Positions 1 to 5,685 of a stretch of 6,969 bases of DNA are shown here, piece by piece. Source of the stretch: Candidatus Cloacimonadota bacterium (GTDB lineage Bacteria > Cloacimonadota > Cloacimonadia > Cloacimonadales > JAFGVF01); NCBI GenBank assembly GCA_016938155.1, contig JAFGVF010000326.1, positions 1 to 6,969 of the forward strand, read 5' to 3'. The first letter of the stretch is position 1. The number at the start of each line of letters is the position of its first letter. The position numbers and the translations under genes are program-made. Below the pieces are notes generated by a model that searched no databases, was not told the DNA's origin, and saw only the letters and a program-made list of their open reading frames with translations.

Positions 1-1
1 G

Positions 2-22
2 TTATGCACAATTTGTGGATTA
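2..22. promoter_or_regulatory. Pair of inverted DnaA-box-like 9-mers
   Basis: TTATGCACA (2-10) fits the DnaA-box pattern TTATNCACA exactly. Three bases later TGTGGATTA (14-22) is the reverse complement of TAATCCACA, one mismatch from the consensus TTATCCACA. The two arms also form an imperfect inverted repeat (7 of 9 positions) around ATT. A palindromic TGTGCACA (94-101) lies past the tandem repeats. The sequence match is direct observation; a role in DnaA binding is inference. Nine-base matches arise by chance, and no dnaA, dnaN or rep gene is in view. Confidence 0.3.
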
Positions 23-40
23 CTCGGGGGTAGCCCCGAG
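23..40. repeat. GC-rich perfect hairpin
   Basis: CTCGGGG (23-29) and CCCCGAG (34-40) are perfect complements around a 4-nt loop (GTAG). No T-run follows on either strand, so it is not a typical intrinsic terminator. The left arm could also pair with CCCGAG at 46-51 in the first tandem repeats, giving alternative folds. It directly abuts the 11-bp repeats and may be part of the same element. Confidence 0.6.
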
Positions 41-83
41 AGATTCCCGAGAGATTCCCGTGAGATTCCCGGGTAATTCCCGA
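40..83. repeat. Four tandem 11-bp repeats, GAGATTCCCGN
   Basis: Four head-to-tail units with an exact 11-bp period: GAGATTCCCGA (40-50), GAGATTCCCGT (51-61), GAGATTCCCGG (62-72) and the degenerate GTAATTCCCGA (73-83). The first three differ only in the last base. Period and unit identity are seen directly. There are no spacers, so this is not a CRISPR. An 11-bp period is close to one helical turn, so the same face of the DNA would be presented in each unit. It could be a protein-binding array, or just a fragment of a dispersed intergenic repeat. Function unknown. Confidence 0.85.
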
Positions 84-151
84 ATATTGAAGATGTGCAC
101 AGGTAAAAAATGATGGTATTATTTATAAATCCTAATAAAAAATGCACCATG

Positions 152-179
152 GTAGAGACGCACAGCCATGCGTCTCTAC
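152..179. repeat. Palindromic repeat with 11-bp stem, GTAGAGACGCA
   Basis: GTAGAGACGCA (152-162) and TGCGTCTCTAC (169-179) are perfect complements around CAGCCA. No T-run follows on either strand, so it is probably not a terminator. Palindromes built on GTAGAGACGC / GCGTCTCTAC are, from general recollection, common dispersed repeats in several environmental bacterial genomes, which suggests a REP- or MITE-like unit. Only one copy is in this window. It lies 56 bp before the start of the toroid-protein gene, just ahead of that gene's best promoter candidate. Confidence 0.8.
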
Positions 180-189
180 AGAAATAGGA

Positions 190-218
190 TTGACTAATTA
201 CCCCTGATTCAATAAATA
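190..218 (+). promoter_or_regulatory. Weak sigma70-type promoter candidate
   Basis: TTGACT (190-195) matches the -35 consensus at five of six positions. A 17-bp spacer places TAAATA (213-218) at -10, a poor match; AATAAA (211-216, 15-bp spacer) is an alternative. Transcription would start near 223-226, leaving only a very short leader before the ATG at 236. Sigma-factor preferences in this organism are unknown. This is only the best visible candidate for the toroid-protein gene. Confidence 0.25.
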
Positions 219-235
219 GACGAAAGGATGGAGAT

Positions 236-1222
236 ATGAACGAGCTAAAGTCGAGAATACAGGAACTTCTGAATAAGTATAAAGAACCAAAGTTTAGTGA
301 AGAACAGATTCAAGCATTGCAGCAAATCAGCGAGGAACTGAAATCGGAGAAGGCAATTGAAAGCATTAAACAGGATCCCTATTGGCCGAAATGGGACAGT
401 CCTTGGTGGAAAGTTGTGCTTTTGTATGAAGCTGGGTATAAACACTTAATACCACGAGAATTCCTAGTACAATTGATAAATGTAATAGATAAACACTATC
501 TCCATTTTTTCCCCTTAGCAGAATCTGACATACCCAAGGAATGTGACCCGTATCGTCATATTCTATGCTTCTGTGCCCTGGGAAATATGTACAAAGTTCT
601 GGAAGGTTGCGGGTTCGATGTGAAGTCTGAGCTTCCATGGTGGTATGATTGGATATTAAATTATCAATTGCCGGATGGAGGATATAACTGTGATGAAGGA
701 GCATACACCGGAAGCCGGAAAAGCTCCTTTCAATCGACTTTACCTATGTTGGAGGCTATGCTGCTTGTTTATCAAAGAACGGGAGATAGTCATATAAAAT
801 CACTTTTGGATAGGGGTGCGGATTATTTGATTAAACATGAAGTTTATAAGTCCAGTAGTGGGAGGTTAATCGAAGAAGAGTGGCTGCAACTTTCGTTTCC
901 GCATTATTACGATTATGATGTACTTCGAGGATTTTCTTTCCTGGTAAAATGGGCATTTGAAACGAAAAATAGACTTCCGGAGGCAATTGTTATTGATTGC
1001 CTTAAGAGAATTTCTGCTTCTTTGAATTCAGATGGCTGTGTAGTTTTAGGTTTAAACAAGATATGCCGTGATAGAAACCTTTCACTACAAAACGGCAATT
1101 GGAAATGGAGTGAAAACGCCGAGTTATTCCCTGTTCTTGAATTGTTTAGCAGGGAAGGGGATGTCTCAATTCCACTCAGTATTAAATGGTATCAAATCTT
1201 AATGTATTTAATGGAATGGTAA
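236..1222 (+). CDS. Conserved alpha/alpha-toroid protein, function unknown
   Basis: This 328-residue protein has no signal peptide or membrane segment, so it is probably cytosolic. An N-terminal helical stretch (1-45, rich in Glu, Gln and Lys) precedes PYWPKWDSPWWK (48-59). The core has helix-pair repeats like those of prenyltransferases and squalene cyclases. A QW-like motif, QLPDGGYNCDEGAY (144-157), runs into SSFQSTLPMLEAM (163-175). LSFPHYYDYDVLRG (219-232) follows, a degenerate repeat comes near 259-270, and the C-terminus is SIKWYQILMYLMEW. This resembles a widespread family of orphan proteins often labelled squalene cyclase-like. The cyclase DxDD motif is absent, so a terpene-cyclase role is not supported. 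Cys152, Asp153 and His223 might form a metal site, by loose analogy with protein prenyltransferases; that is speculation. AAAGGA (223-228) lies 7 nt before the ATG and supports this start. The next gene begins 97 bp downstream and is functionally unlike it. Confidence 0.85.
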   Translation: MNELKSRIQELLNKYKEPKFSEEQIQALQQISEELKSEKAIESIKQDPYWPKWDSPWWKVVLLYEAGYKHLIPREFLVQLINVIDKHYLHFFPLAESDIPKECDPYRHILCFCALGNMYKVLEGCGFDVKSELPWWYDWILNYQLPDGGYNCDEGAYTGSRKSSFQSTLPMLEAMLLVYQRTGDSHIKSLLDRGADYLIKHEVYKSSSGRLIEEEWLQLSFPHYYDYDVLRGFSFLVKWAFETKNRLPEAIVIDCLKRISASLNSDGCVVLGLNKICRDRNLSLQNGNWKWSENAELFPVLELFSREGDVSIPLSIKWYQILMYLMEW

Positions 1223-1319
1223 TTGCATAAAATTTATAAGATAGAAATCTCAGTAAACTGCCATATGAAAATGAGCTAAAAATTCTTGTGAAAGTATAGA
1301 GATTCGTAAAGGAGATAAT

Positions 1320-3659
1320 ATGAAGAAAAAACTAATCATTTTTGTTACACTCATGATTGCTTTAATGTCCTTAAATGCAATCGGTGGGGATTCTTTTGCC
1401 ACAGCAGTTCAAATTATGGACTTGCCCTTCAGTGATTCGGGAGATACAAACAGCCTTTCAAACACGGTTGCTAATCCATCAAATGATGCGATTTATCTGC
1501 TAAACTCTTTTCTTCCACTTACGAATATGACAATAAGTATGATGGGCTCAAGTTTTGATACATATCTTTGGATTTATGCAGCGGATATGACCACCGTTTT
1601 ATGGTCGAATGACGATTATGGCGGGACTGTGCAATCGCAGATAGACAATATCTCAATAACAGCCGATACTAATTACTACATTGTAGCTGAAGGATACAGC
1701 TCTCAGAATGGTAGTTATTCTCTGAACATAACAAGCAACTATTCCGGTCCAATATTTTACAGTTCCATGTATCCACCTGAGATAGATTTCGGCATAATCG
1801 ATGTAAATACAATATCACCTGTTGAGGTTTTAACATTGGAGAATCATGGGGAGGCACCGATTACTATTCTCCAGGCACCTACACTGACGGGAGATAATGT
1901 CGATCAGTTCGTGATGACGGATATGCATACTTATCCTCTAACTATCCAGATTGATGGCAGTATAAATATAAGTTTTAGCTTTCATCCAACCTCTCAAGGG
2001 CATAAGTCTGCTCTGCTTACAATTGTGGATGACCAGACAGAGACTGACAGAACAGTTAATGAAATCCAATTGGTGGGTTATTCACAATTACCTGACAACA
2101 ATAATACTGCCTCTATGGCAACAGAGTTGACACTTGATACAGAGGGGTATGAAACAATTCTAAATTCAGATGACGATATTGACTGGTATGTCTTCTGGCA
2201 AACAGCTCCTGCCAACATTGATATTCACACAGAGAGAATATATGGCTCTACAGTAGATGTTGCTGCTTTCCTATATGGACCCTATGATGACTTAGGCATG
2301 AATATCGATGAATTCGACCCTTATGCCTTTGATGATGACAGCTGGTCAGACGGTATCAGCCCTCACATTATGGCAAATGTAACCGAATCGGGGTTCTATT
2401 ATCTGAGGATAGCTGATACAACATTCTCCCCGGTACGCGAAGACCGTCTCGAAACTATGGATTATGCCTTATGGGTCATTTCTGATAATCATAACCCGCC
2501 TCCGGGAATGATGCCACCTCTCAACCTTGAGGCTCAGATAACATATCAGGGTGTTTTCTTGGTTTGGGATTCTCCCGACGCTGCAAACAGAAGTCTGGTA
2601 GGTTACAATATCTACAGAAATGAAACTTTAATCAATAGCTCGCTGATAACTTCAGCTTTCTACGAGGATTGGGCTGAGAATTTGACAGAAAATCAGGTAT
2701 ATGAATATGAAGTTACTGCTGTCTATACTGCTCCAAGTGGTGAATCCGAGCCATCAAATACAGTATCTGTGACTTATATTCAGGTTGACCCGCCCCTTAT
2801 CGCAGAGGATTTTGAATCCTATGACAATTTTGCTACATCTTTTGGGAACTGGATACTTACTGATGTGGACGAGCAAAATACTTTGGGATTTGTGATGGGT
2901 ATTGATTTCCCGGGAGAGAATTCTCCTATGGCTTTTATGATTTTCAATCCGACTGCAACTACTCCGGCATTACAGAACACTACAGCTTACAGTGGAGTTA
3001 AATGTGCTGCCAGCTTCAGTGCAGATACCGGTGCCAGTGATGACTGGATGATGTCCCCACAGATTCAATTAGCGGACGGATTTTCGGATTTATCCTTTTT
3101 AGCTCGGTCTTATTCCATTCAATATGGATTTGAACAGCTGGAAATAGCTATCTCTTATGGTAGTACAGATCCCCAGGATTTCATTGTTATCAGCGGTGAG
3201 CAACCTCTGGATGTACCATTGTCCTGGACTCCTTATTCTTTTGATTTGTCAGATTATTCCAATACGGTCATCAGTTTAGGTATTCATTCTGTCTCTAACC
3301 ATAGATTCATTTTGATGATTGATGATGTTATGATAAATGGAATACCCCAATCAAATGACGAGATTGTCCCTGCAAACAATGAGGTTGTTGTATTAAAGAA
3401 CAATTATCCTAATCCTTTCAATCCTGAAACAACTATTGCCTTTGATTTGAAGGAAGCAGGTGAAGTAAATCTTGAGGTTTACAATATGAGAGGACAAAAA
3501 GTTACGACTCTTGCTCAAGGTAACTTCCCTGTTGGCTCACATAGTGTAGTTTGGAAAGGAACTGATTCTAACGGCAAAAGTGTAACCAGTGGTGTTTATT
3601 TCTATAAACTGCAGGCTGGAACATACACCTTCACCAAGAAGATGATTTTGATTAAGTAG
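1320..3659 (+). CDS. Secreted multidomain surface protein with type IX-like C-terminal domain
   Basis: This 779-residue protein is exported. Its signal peptide has KKK at 2-4 and a hydrophobic core, with likely cleavage after SLNA (about residue 20). A PPC-type beta domain (about 24-140) carries SSFDTYLWIY and NGSYSLNIT. An ASH/HYDIN-like Ig domain (about 150-252) carries EIDFG and an LENHGEAPITI segment. A second PPC-like domain (about 257-388) has Asp-rich stretches at 284-288 and 338-344. A fibronectin type III domain (about 399-485) has GYNIYRN and YEYEVTAVY. A choice-of-anchor J / cleaved-adhesin-like domain (about 493-675) contains DDWMMSPQI and MIDDVMING. The FlgD-like sorting domain (about 694-779) begins NYPNPFNPETTI and ends TKKMILIK. 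No catalytic domain is visible, so an adhesive or structural surface role is inferred. AAAGGAG (1308-1314) sits 5 nt before the ATG. The gene ends 21 bp before a strong terminator. Such C-terminal domains are known to direct secretion in Bacteroidota; the exporter here is not in view. Confidence 0.9.
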   Translation: MKKKLIIFVTLMIALMSLNAIGGDSFATAVQIMDLPFSDSGDTNSLSNTVANPSNDAIYLLNSFLPLTNMTISMMGSSFDTYLWIYAADMTTVLWSNDDYGGTVQSQIDNISITADTNYYIVAEGYSSQNGSYSLNITSNYSGPIFYSSMYPPEIDFGIIDVNTISPVEVLTLENHGEAPITILQAPTLTGDNVDQFVMTDMHTYPLTIQIDGSINISFSFHPTSQGHKSALLTIVDDQTETDRTVNEIQLVGYSQLPDNNNTASMATELTLDTEGYETILNSDDDIDWYVFWQTAPANIDIHTERIYGSTVDVAAFLYGPYDDLGMNIDEFDPYAFDDDSWSDGISPHIMANVTESGFYYLRIADTTFSPVREDRLETMDYALWVISDNHNPPPGMMPPLNLEAQITYQGVFLVWDSPDAANRSLVGYNIYRNETLINSSLITSAFYEDWAENLTENQVYEYEVTAVYTAPSGESEPSNTVSVTYIQVDPPLIAEDFESYDNFATSFGNWILTDVDEQNTLGFVMGIDFPGENSPMAFMIFNPTATTPALQNTTAYSGVKCAASFSADTGASDDWMMSPQIQLADGFSDLSFLARSYSIQYGFEQLEIAISYGSTDPQDFIVISGEQPLDVPLSWTPYSFDLSDYSNTVISLGIHSVSNHRFILMIDDVMINGIPQSNDEIVPANNEVVVLKNNYPNPFNPETTIAFDLKEAGEVNLEVYNMRGQKVTTLAQGNFPVGSHSVVWKGTDSNGKSVTSGVYFYKLQAGTYTFTKKMILIK

Positions 3660-3680
3660 AAACCGATTTCCGATAAAAGA

Positions 3681-3702
3681 AAAGCCCCCGATCGGGGGCT
3701 TT
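3681..3702. terminator. Bidirectional intrinsic terminator between convergent units
   Basis: AAAGCCCCC (3681-3689) and GGGGGCTTT (3694-3702) are perfect complements around GATC. On the plus strand the stem runs into a T-tract (CTTTTTC), 21 bp after the stop of the surface-protein gene. On the minus strand the left arm ends in TTTTCTTTTA, and the tRNA-Gly gene lies 29 bp upstream in that direction. Symmetry and T-rich flanks on both sides suit termination of both converging transcripts. Confidence 0.92.
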
Positions 3703-3730
3703 TTCTATATCAAAACAATAGTAAATAAAA

Positions 3731-3806
<76 letters not shown>

Positions 3807-3815
3807 TCGCAAGTG

Positions 3816-3846
3816 CTTATTTCAAGGAGTATAGAAAGGATGTCAA
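3816..3846 (-). promoter_or_regulatory. Candidate sigma70 promoter for tRNA-Gly
   Basis: On the minus strand a perfect -35 hexamer TTGACA (3846-3841) is followed after 19 bp by AATAAG (3821-3816), which matches four of six -10 positions. The mature tRNA 5' end is 9 nt beyond the -10, so the leader would be very short. The 19-bp spacer is longer than ideal. TATACT (3833-3828) is a better -10 hexamer but lies too close to TTGACA. The tRNA could instead, or also, be cut from read-through of the acetyltransferase transcript. Confidence 0.45.
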
Positions 3847-3862
3847 GGGAAAGTTTTGCCCT

Positions 3863-4279
3863 CTAATCCCTTTTCACCATCACGATATATCCGGGTAGCT
3901 CCTGAAATCCATATTTCTTATACAGATGCCTACCAACCGCATTGGTTTCATGCACTTCAAGTTTAGGTTGCTGTCCCATATCTCGTGCATATTCTATCGC
4001 TGGATCTAAAAGGAGTTTCGCCAGTCCTTTGCCCTGATAATCGGGATGAATTGCCATGTGATGGGTGTGCATGCGTCTTCCGTCGGAGGTTAACCAGACA
4101 GTCCCTATCAATAGCTCTTCTGCCCATAAAGTGTAGATTTTCCCTCCCATATTGAGGGTTTTCTCTATAGTCTCGTAGGTATCACAACGAGCCGGATTGG
4201 CTATGCCTGTTAATTCCCAAAGTTTGATGATTGCAGAAAATATCTCATGGGTGAAATCTGTTTTGAGTGAGTAATTCAT
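3863..4279 (-). CDS. GNAT-family N-acetyltransferase
   Basis: This 138-residue soluble, single-domain protein is predicted to transfer an acetyl group from acetyl-CoA to an amine. The GNAT signature is clear. Motif A runs from HHMAIHPDYQGKGLAKLLLD (residues 73-92) and holds the acetyl-CoA pyrophosphate loop Q82-G-K-G-L-A87. Motif B follows as LEVHETN (107-113), ending HLYKKYGF (118-125) with Tyr120 in the place of the usual general-acid tyrosine. The length is slightly below the common 140-170 residues, but all core elements are present. The substrate cannot be told from sequence. AAAGGG (4290-4285) stands 5 nt before the ATG and supports the start. Upstream it is separated from the aminotransferase by a terminator-like hairpin and a second repeat hairpin, so it is probably transcribed separately. 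No terminator lies between its stop and the tRNA. Confidence 0.93.
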   Translation of the reverse strand: MNYSLKTDFTHEIFSAIIKLWELTGIANPARCDTYETIEKTLNMGGKIYTLWAEELLIGTVWLTSDGRRMHTHHMAIHPDYQGKGLAKLLLDPAIEYARDMGQQPKLEVHETNAVGRHLYKKYGFQELPGYIVMVKRD

Positions 4280-4298
4280 AACAACCCTTTTATCCTTA

Positions 4299-4320
4299 TT
4301 CCCAAGCAGGGGCTTGGGAA
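4299..4320. repeat. Palindromic repeat, 9-bp stem TTCCCAAGC (copy 1)
   Basis: TTCCCAAGC (4299-4307) and GCTTGGGAA (4312-4320) are perfect complements around AGGG. It lies in the leader of the acetyltransferase gene, 8 bp upstream of its ribosome binding site, and has no T-run. It is a shorter relative of the hairpin at 4345-4380: the stems differ by a C-G to T-A pair exchange. From general recollection, TTCCCAAGC...GCTTGGGAA palindromes are common dispersed repeats in many environmental genomes. A local effect on translation of the acetyltransferase is possible but unproven. Confidence 0.8.
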
Positions 4321-4344
4321 CAAGAATCTTGAATCTTTAAACAA

Positions 4345-4380
4345 ACACTCGTTCCTAAGCCTGGGCTTAGGAACGAGTGT
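4345..4380 (-). terminator. Terminator-like 16-bp hairpin after the aminotransferase (repeat copy 2)
   Basis: ACACTCGTTCCTAAGC (4345-4360) and GCTTAGGAACGAGTGT (4365-4380) form a perfect 16-bp stem around CTGG. On the minus strand it begins 13 nt after the aminotransferase stop and is followed by TTGTTT, so it can plausibly act as an intrinsic terminator for that gene. The inner stem is the same repeat family as 4299-4320, with outer ACACTCG/CGAGTGT arms added. It is therefore likely both a dispersed repeat and a terminator. The T-run is interrupted by one G, so efficiency is uncertain. Confidence 0.65.
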
Positions 4381-4393
4381 AGAAATATTTATC

Positions 4394-5593
4394 TTAGAAG
4401 CCTTTAATTTCTCTGAACTTCTTTAATCCTGTTCTGAAGATGAACATTGCCTTTTTCAGGTCATTTTCGTTGAGGATATAAGCAAAGCGAACCTCGCTGA
4501 GTCCCGCACCTTTTGTTGCATAGAAACCGGCAGCCGGTGCTACCATAACAGTGGCATTTTCTACATGGTAATCATTCAATAACCAGATAACAAACTCTTC
4601 TGCATCCGGTACGGGAAGCTTGGCAACGATGTAGAAAGCACCTTCAGGTTTTCGACATACGATACCCTCAATCTTCTCCAGTTCATTAAATACAAGGTCT
4701 CGACGCTTTTTATATTCAACATTCACTTTCTCAAAATATGATTGAGGTAAGTTAACACAAGCGGAAGCAGCCAATTGGTCGATAGTGGGGGGGCAAAGCC
4801 TTGCCTGTCCCAGTTTCAAGACTGCTGCCATGAGCTCTTTGTTAAGAGATACTATGCACCCGATTCTGGCACCGCAGGCACTGTATCTTTTAGAAACACT
4901 ATCCACCATAACAGCACGGTCTTCGATGCCGGGGATATGAAGGATACTGGTCGCTTCATAGCCATCATACACAAATTCGCGATACACTTCGTCGGAGATG
5001 ACAAAGATGTCATGTTCTTTGGCAATGGAAGCCACCATTTCAACTTCTTCTTTGCTATATACTTTACCCGTAGGGTTTCCAGGATTGCAAATCATAATGG
5101 CACGGGTCTTAGAAGTAAGCAGTTTTACGATCTCCTCTTTTTCAGGAAGAGCAAAACCGTTTTCCACTTTTGTGGGAATAGGTTTGATGTGAACACCGGC
5201 CATATCAGCAAATCCGTTATAATTGGTGTAGAAAGGTTCCGGAATGAGTACTTCATCGCCAACATTACATACAGCAGTCAAAGCAAATACAATAGCCTCA
5301 GAACCTGCAGTAGTAACGATAATGTCGCTTGTTGCAAGCTTGATGTTGTGTCCGGCGTAGTACTTCACTAAGTTTTCACGATAACACTCCAAACCTTGAG
5401 ATGGTCCATAAGCTAAAACCTTTTCACTGAAATTGTGATAGACATCAATCATCTCTTTAGGTGTCTCAATATCCGGTTGACCGATGTTGAGATGATATAC
5501 ATGGATTCCCTTTTCTTTCGCACTGTTGGCATAGGGCATTAACTTGCGGATGGGCGAAGCCTGCATCATTTGAACGCGTTCTGAAATCTTCAT
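4394..5593 (-). CDS. PLP-dependent class I/II aminotransferase (aspartate aminotransferase-like)
   Basis: This 399-residue cytosolic enzyme of fold type I is predicted to move an amino group between an amino acid and a 2-oxo acid. It has the usual full length. Diagnostic residues are all present: IGQPD (37-41) near the N-terminus, TTAGSEAI (94-101) for cofactor phosphate binding, CNPGNPTGK (169-177) with Asn173, SDEVYREFVYDG (200-211) with Asp201 and Tyr204, and DSVSKRYSACGARIG (231-245). Lys235 is the Schiff-base lysine and Arg243 a phosphate ligand. EVRFAY (367-372) carries the substrate-carboxylate arginine, Arg369. Exact substrate specificity cannot be decided; aspartate or alanine/branched-chain use are both possible. 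AGGAG (5607-5603) lies 9 nt before the ATG. The gene follows the outer-membrane protein gene after 92 bp with no visible terminator, so it may share its transcript, and it ends at the 4345-4380 hairpin. Confidence 0.95.
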   Translation of the reverse strand: MKISERVQMMQASPIRKLMPYANSAKEKGIHVYHLNIGQPDIETPKEMIDVYHNFSEKVLAYGPSQGLECYRENLVKYYAGHNIKLATSDIIVTTAGSEAIVFALTAVCNVGDEVLIPEPFYTNYNGFADMAGVHIKPIPTKVENGFALPEKEEIVKLLTSKTRAIMICNPGNPTGKVYSKEEVEMVASIAKEHDIFVISDEVYREFVYDGYEATSILHIPGIEDRAVMVDSVSKRYSACGARIGCIVSLNKELMAAVLKLGQARLCPPTIDQLAASACVNLPQSYFEKVNVEYKKRRDLVFNELEKIEGIVCRKPEGAFYIVAKLPVPDAEEFVIWLLNDYHVENATVMVAPAAGFYATKGAGLSEVRFAYILNENDLKKAMFIFRTGLKKFREIKGF

Positions 5594-5685
5594 TTCACTG
5601 CACTCCTAAGTTTTAATTTTTTGCTACTATTCAGAGTGCTTGTTTTTGGGCAAGTTTTTTCTAAGTCTGTGTCTTTCTTGAGTTA

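Noticed and set aside
40..83. Possible CRISPR array
   Set aside because: Units are 11 bp, contiguous, with no unique spacers and no cas genes in view.
366..704. 112-codon minus-strand frame inside the toroid-protein gene
   Set aside because: It is antisense to the conserved WPKWDSPWW to DGGYNCDE region, has no ribosome binding site of note and no recognisable domain.
236..1222. Terpene (squalene-hopene) cyclase assignment
   Set aside because: There is no DxDD motif, the length is about half of a true cyclase, and no isoprenoid genes are nearby. Only the fold-level similarity holds.
1235..1300. Promoter hexamers TATAAG (1235-1240) and TATAGA (1295-1300) ahead of the surface-protein gene
   Set aside because: Neither has a convincing -35 element at a suitable distance in this AT-rich 97-bp gap, so I could not support either.
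4787..4793. Run of seven G (C on the coding strand) in the aminotransferase gene as a frameshift site
   Set aside because: The frame is intact on both sides (LCPPTIDQL) and the protein has full length, so there is no sign of a frameshift or sequencing error.
4775..5371. 198-codon open frame on the plus strand inside the aminotransferase gene
   Set aside because: It is antisense to a fully convincing enzyme with all catalytic residues. Its translation shows no family motif and is rich in Phe, His and Asn, as expected of a shadow frame.
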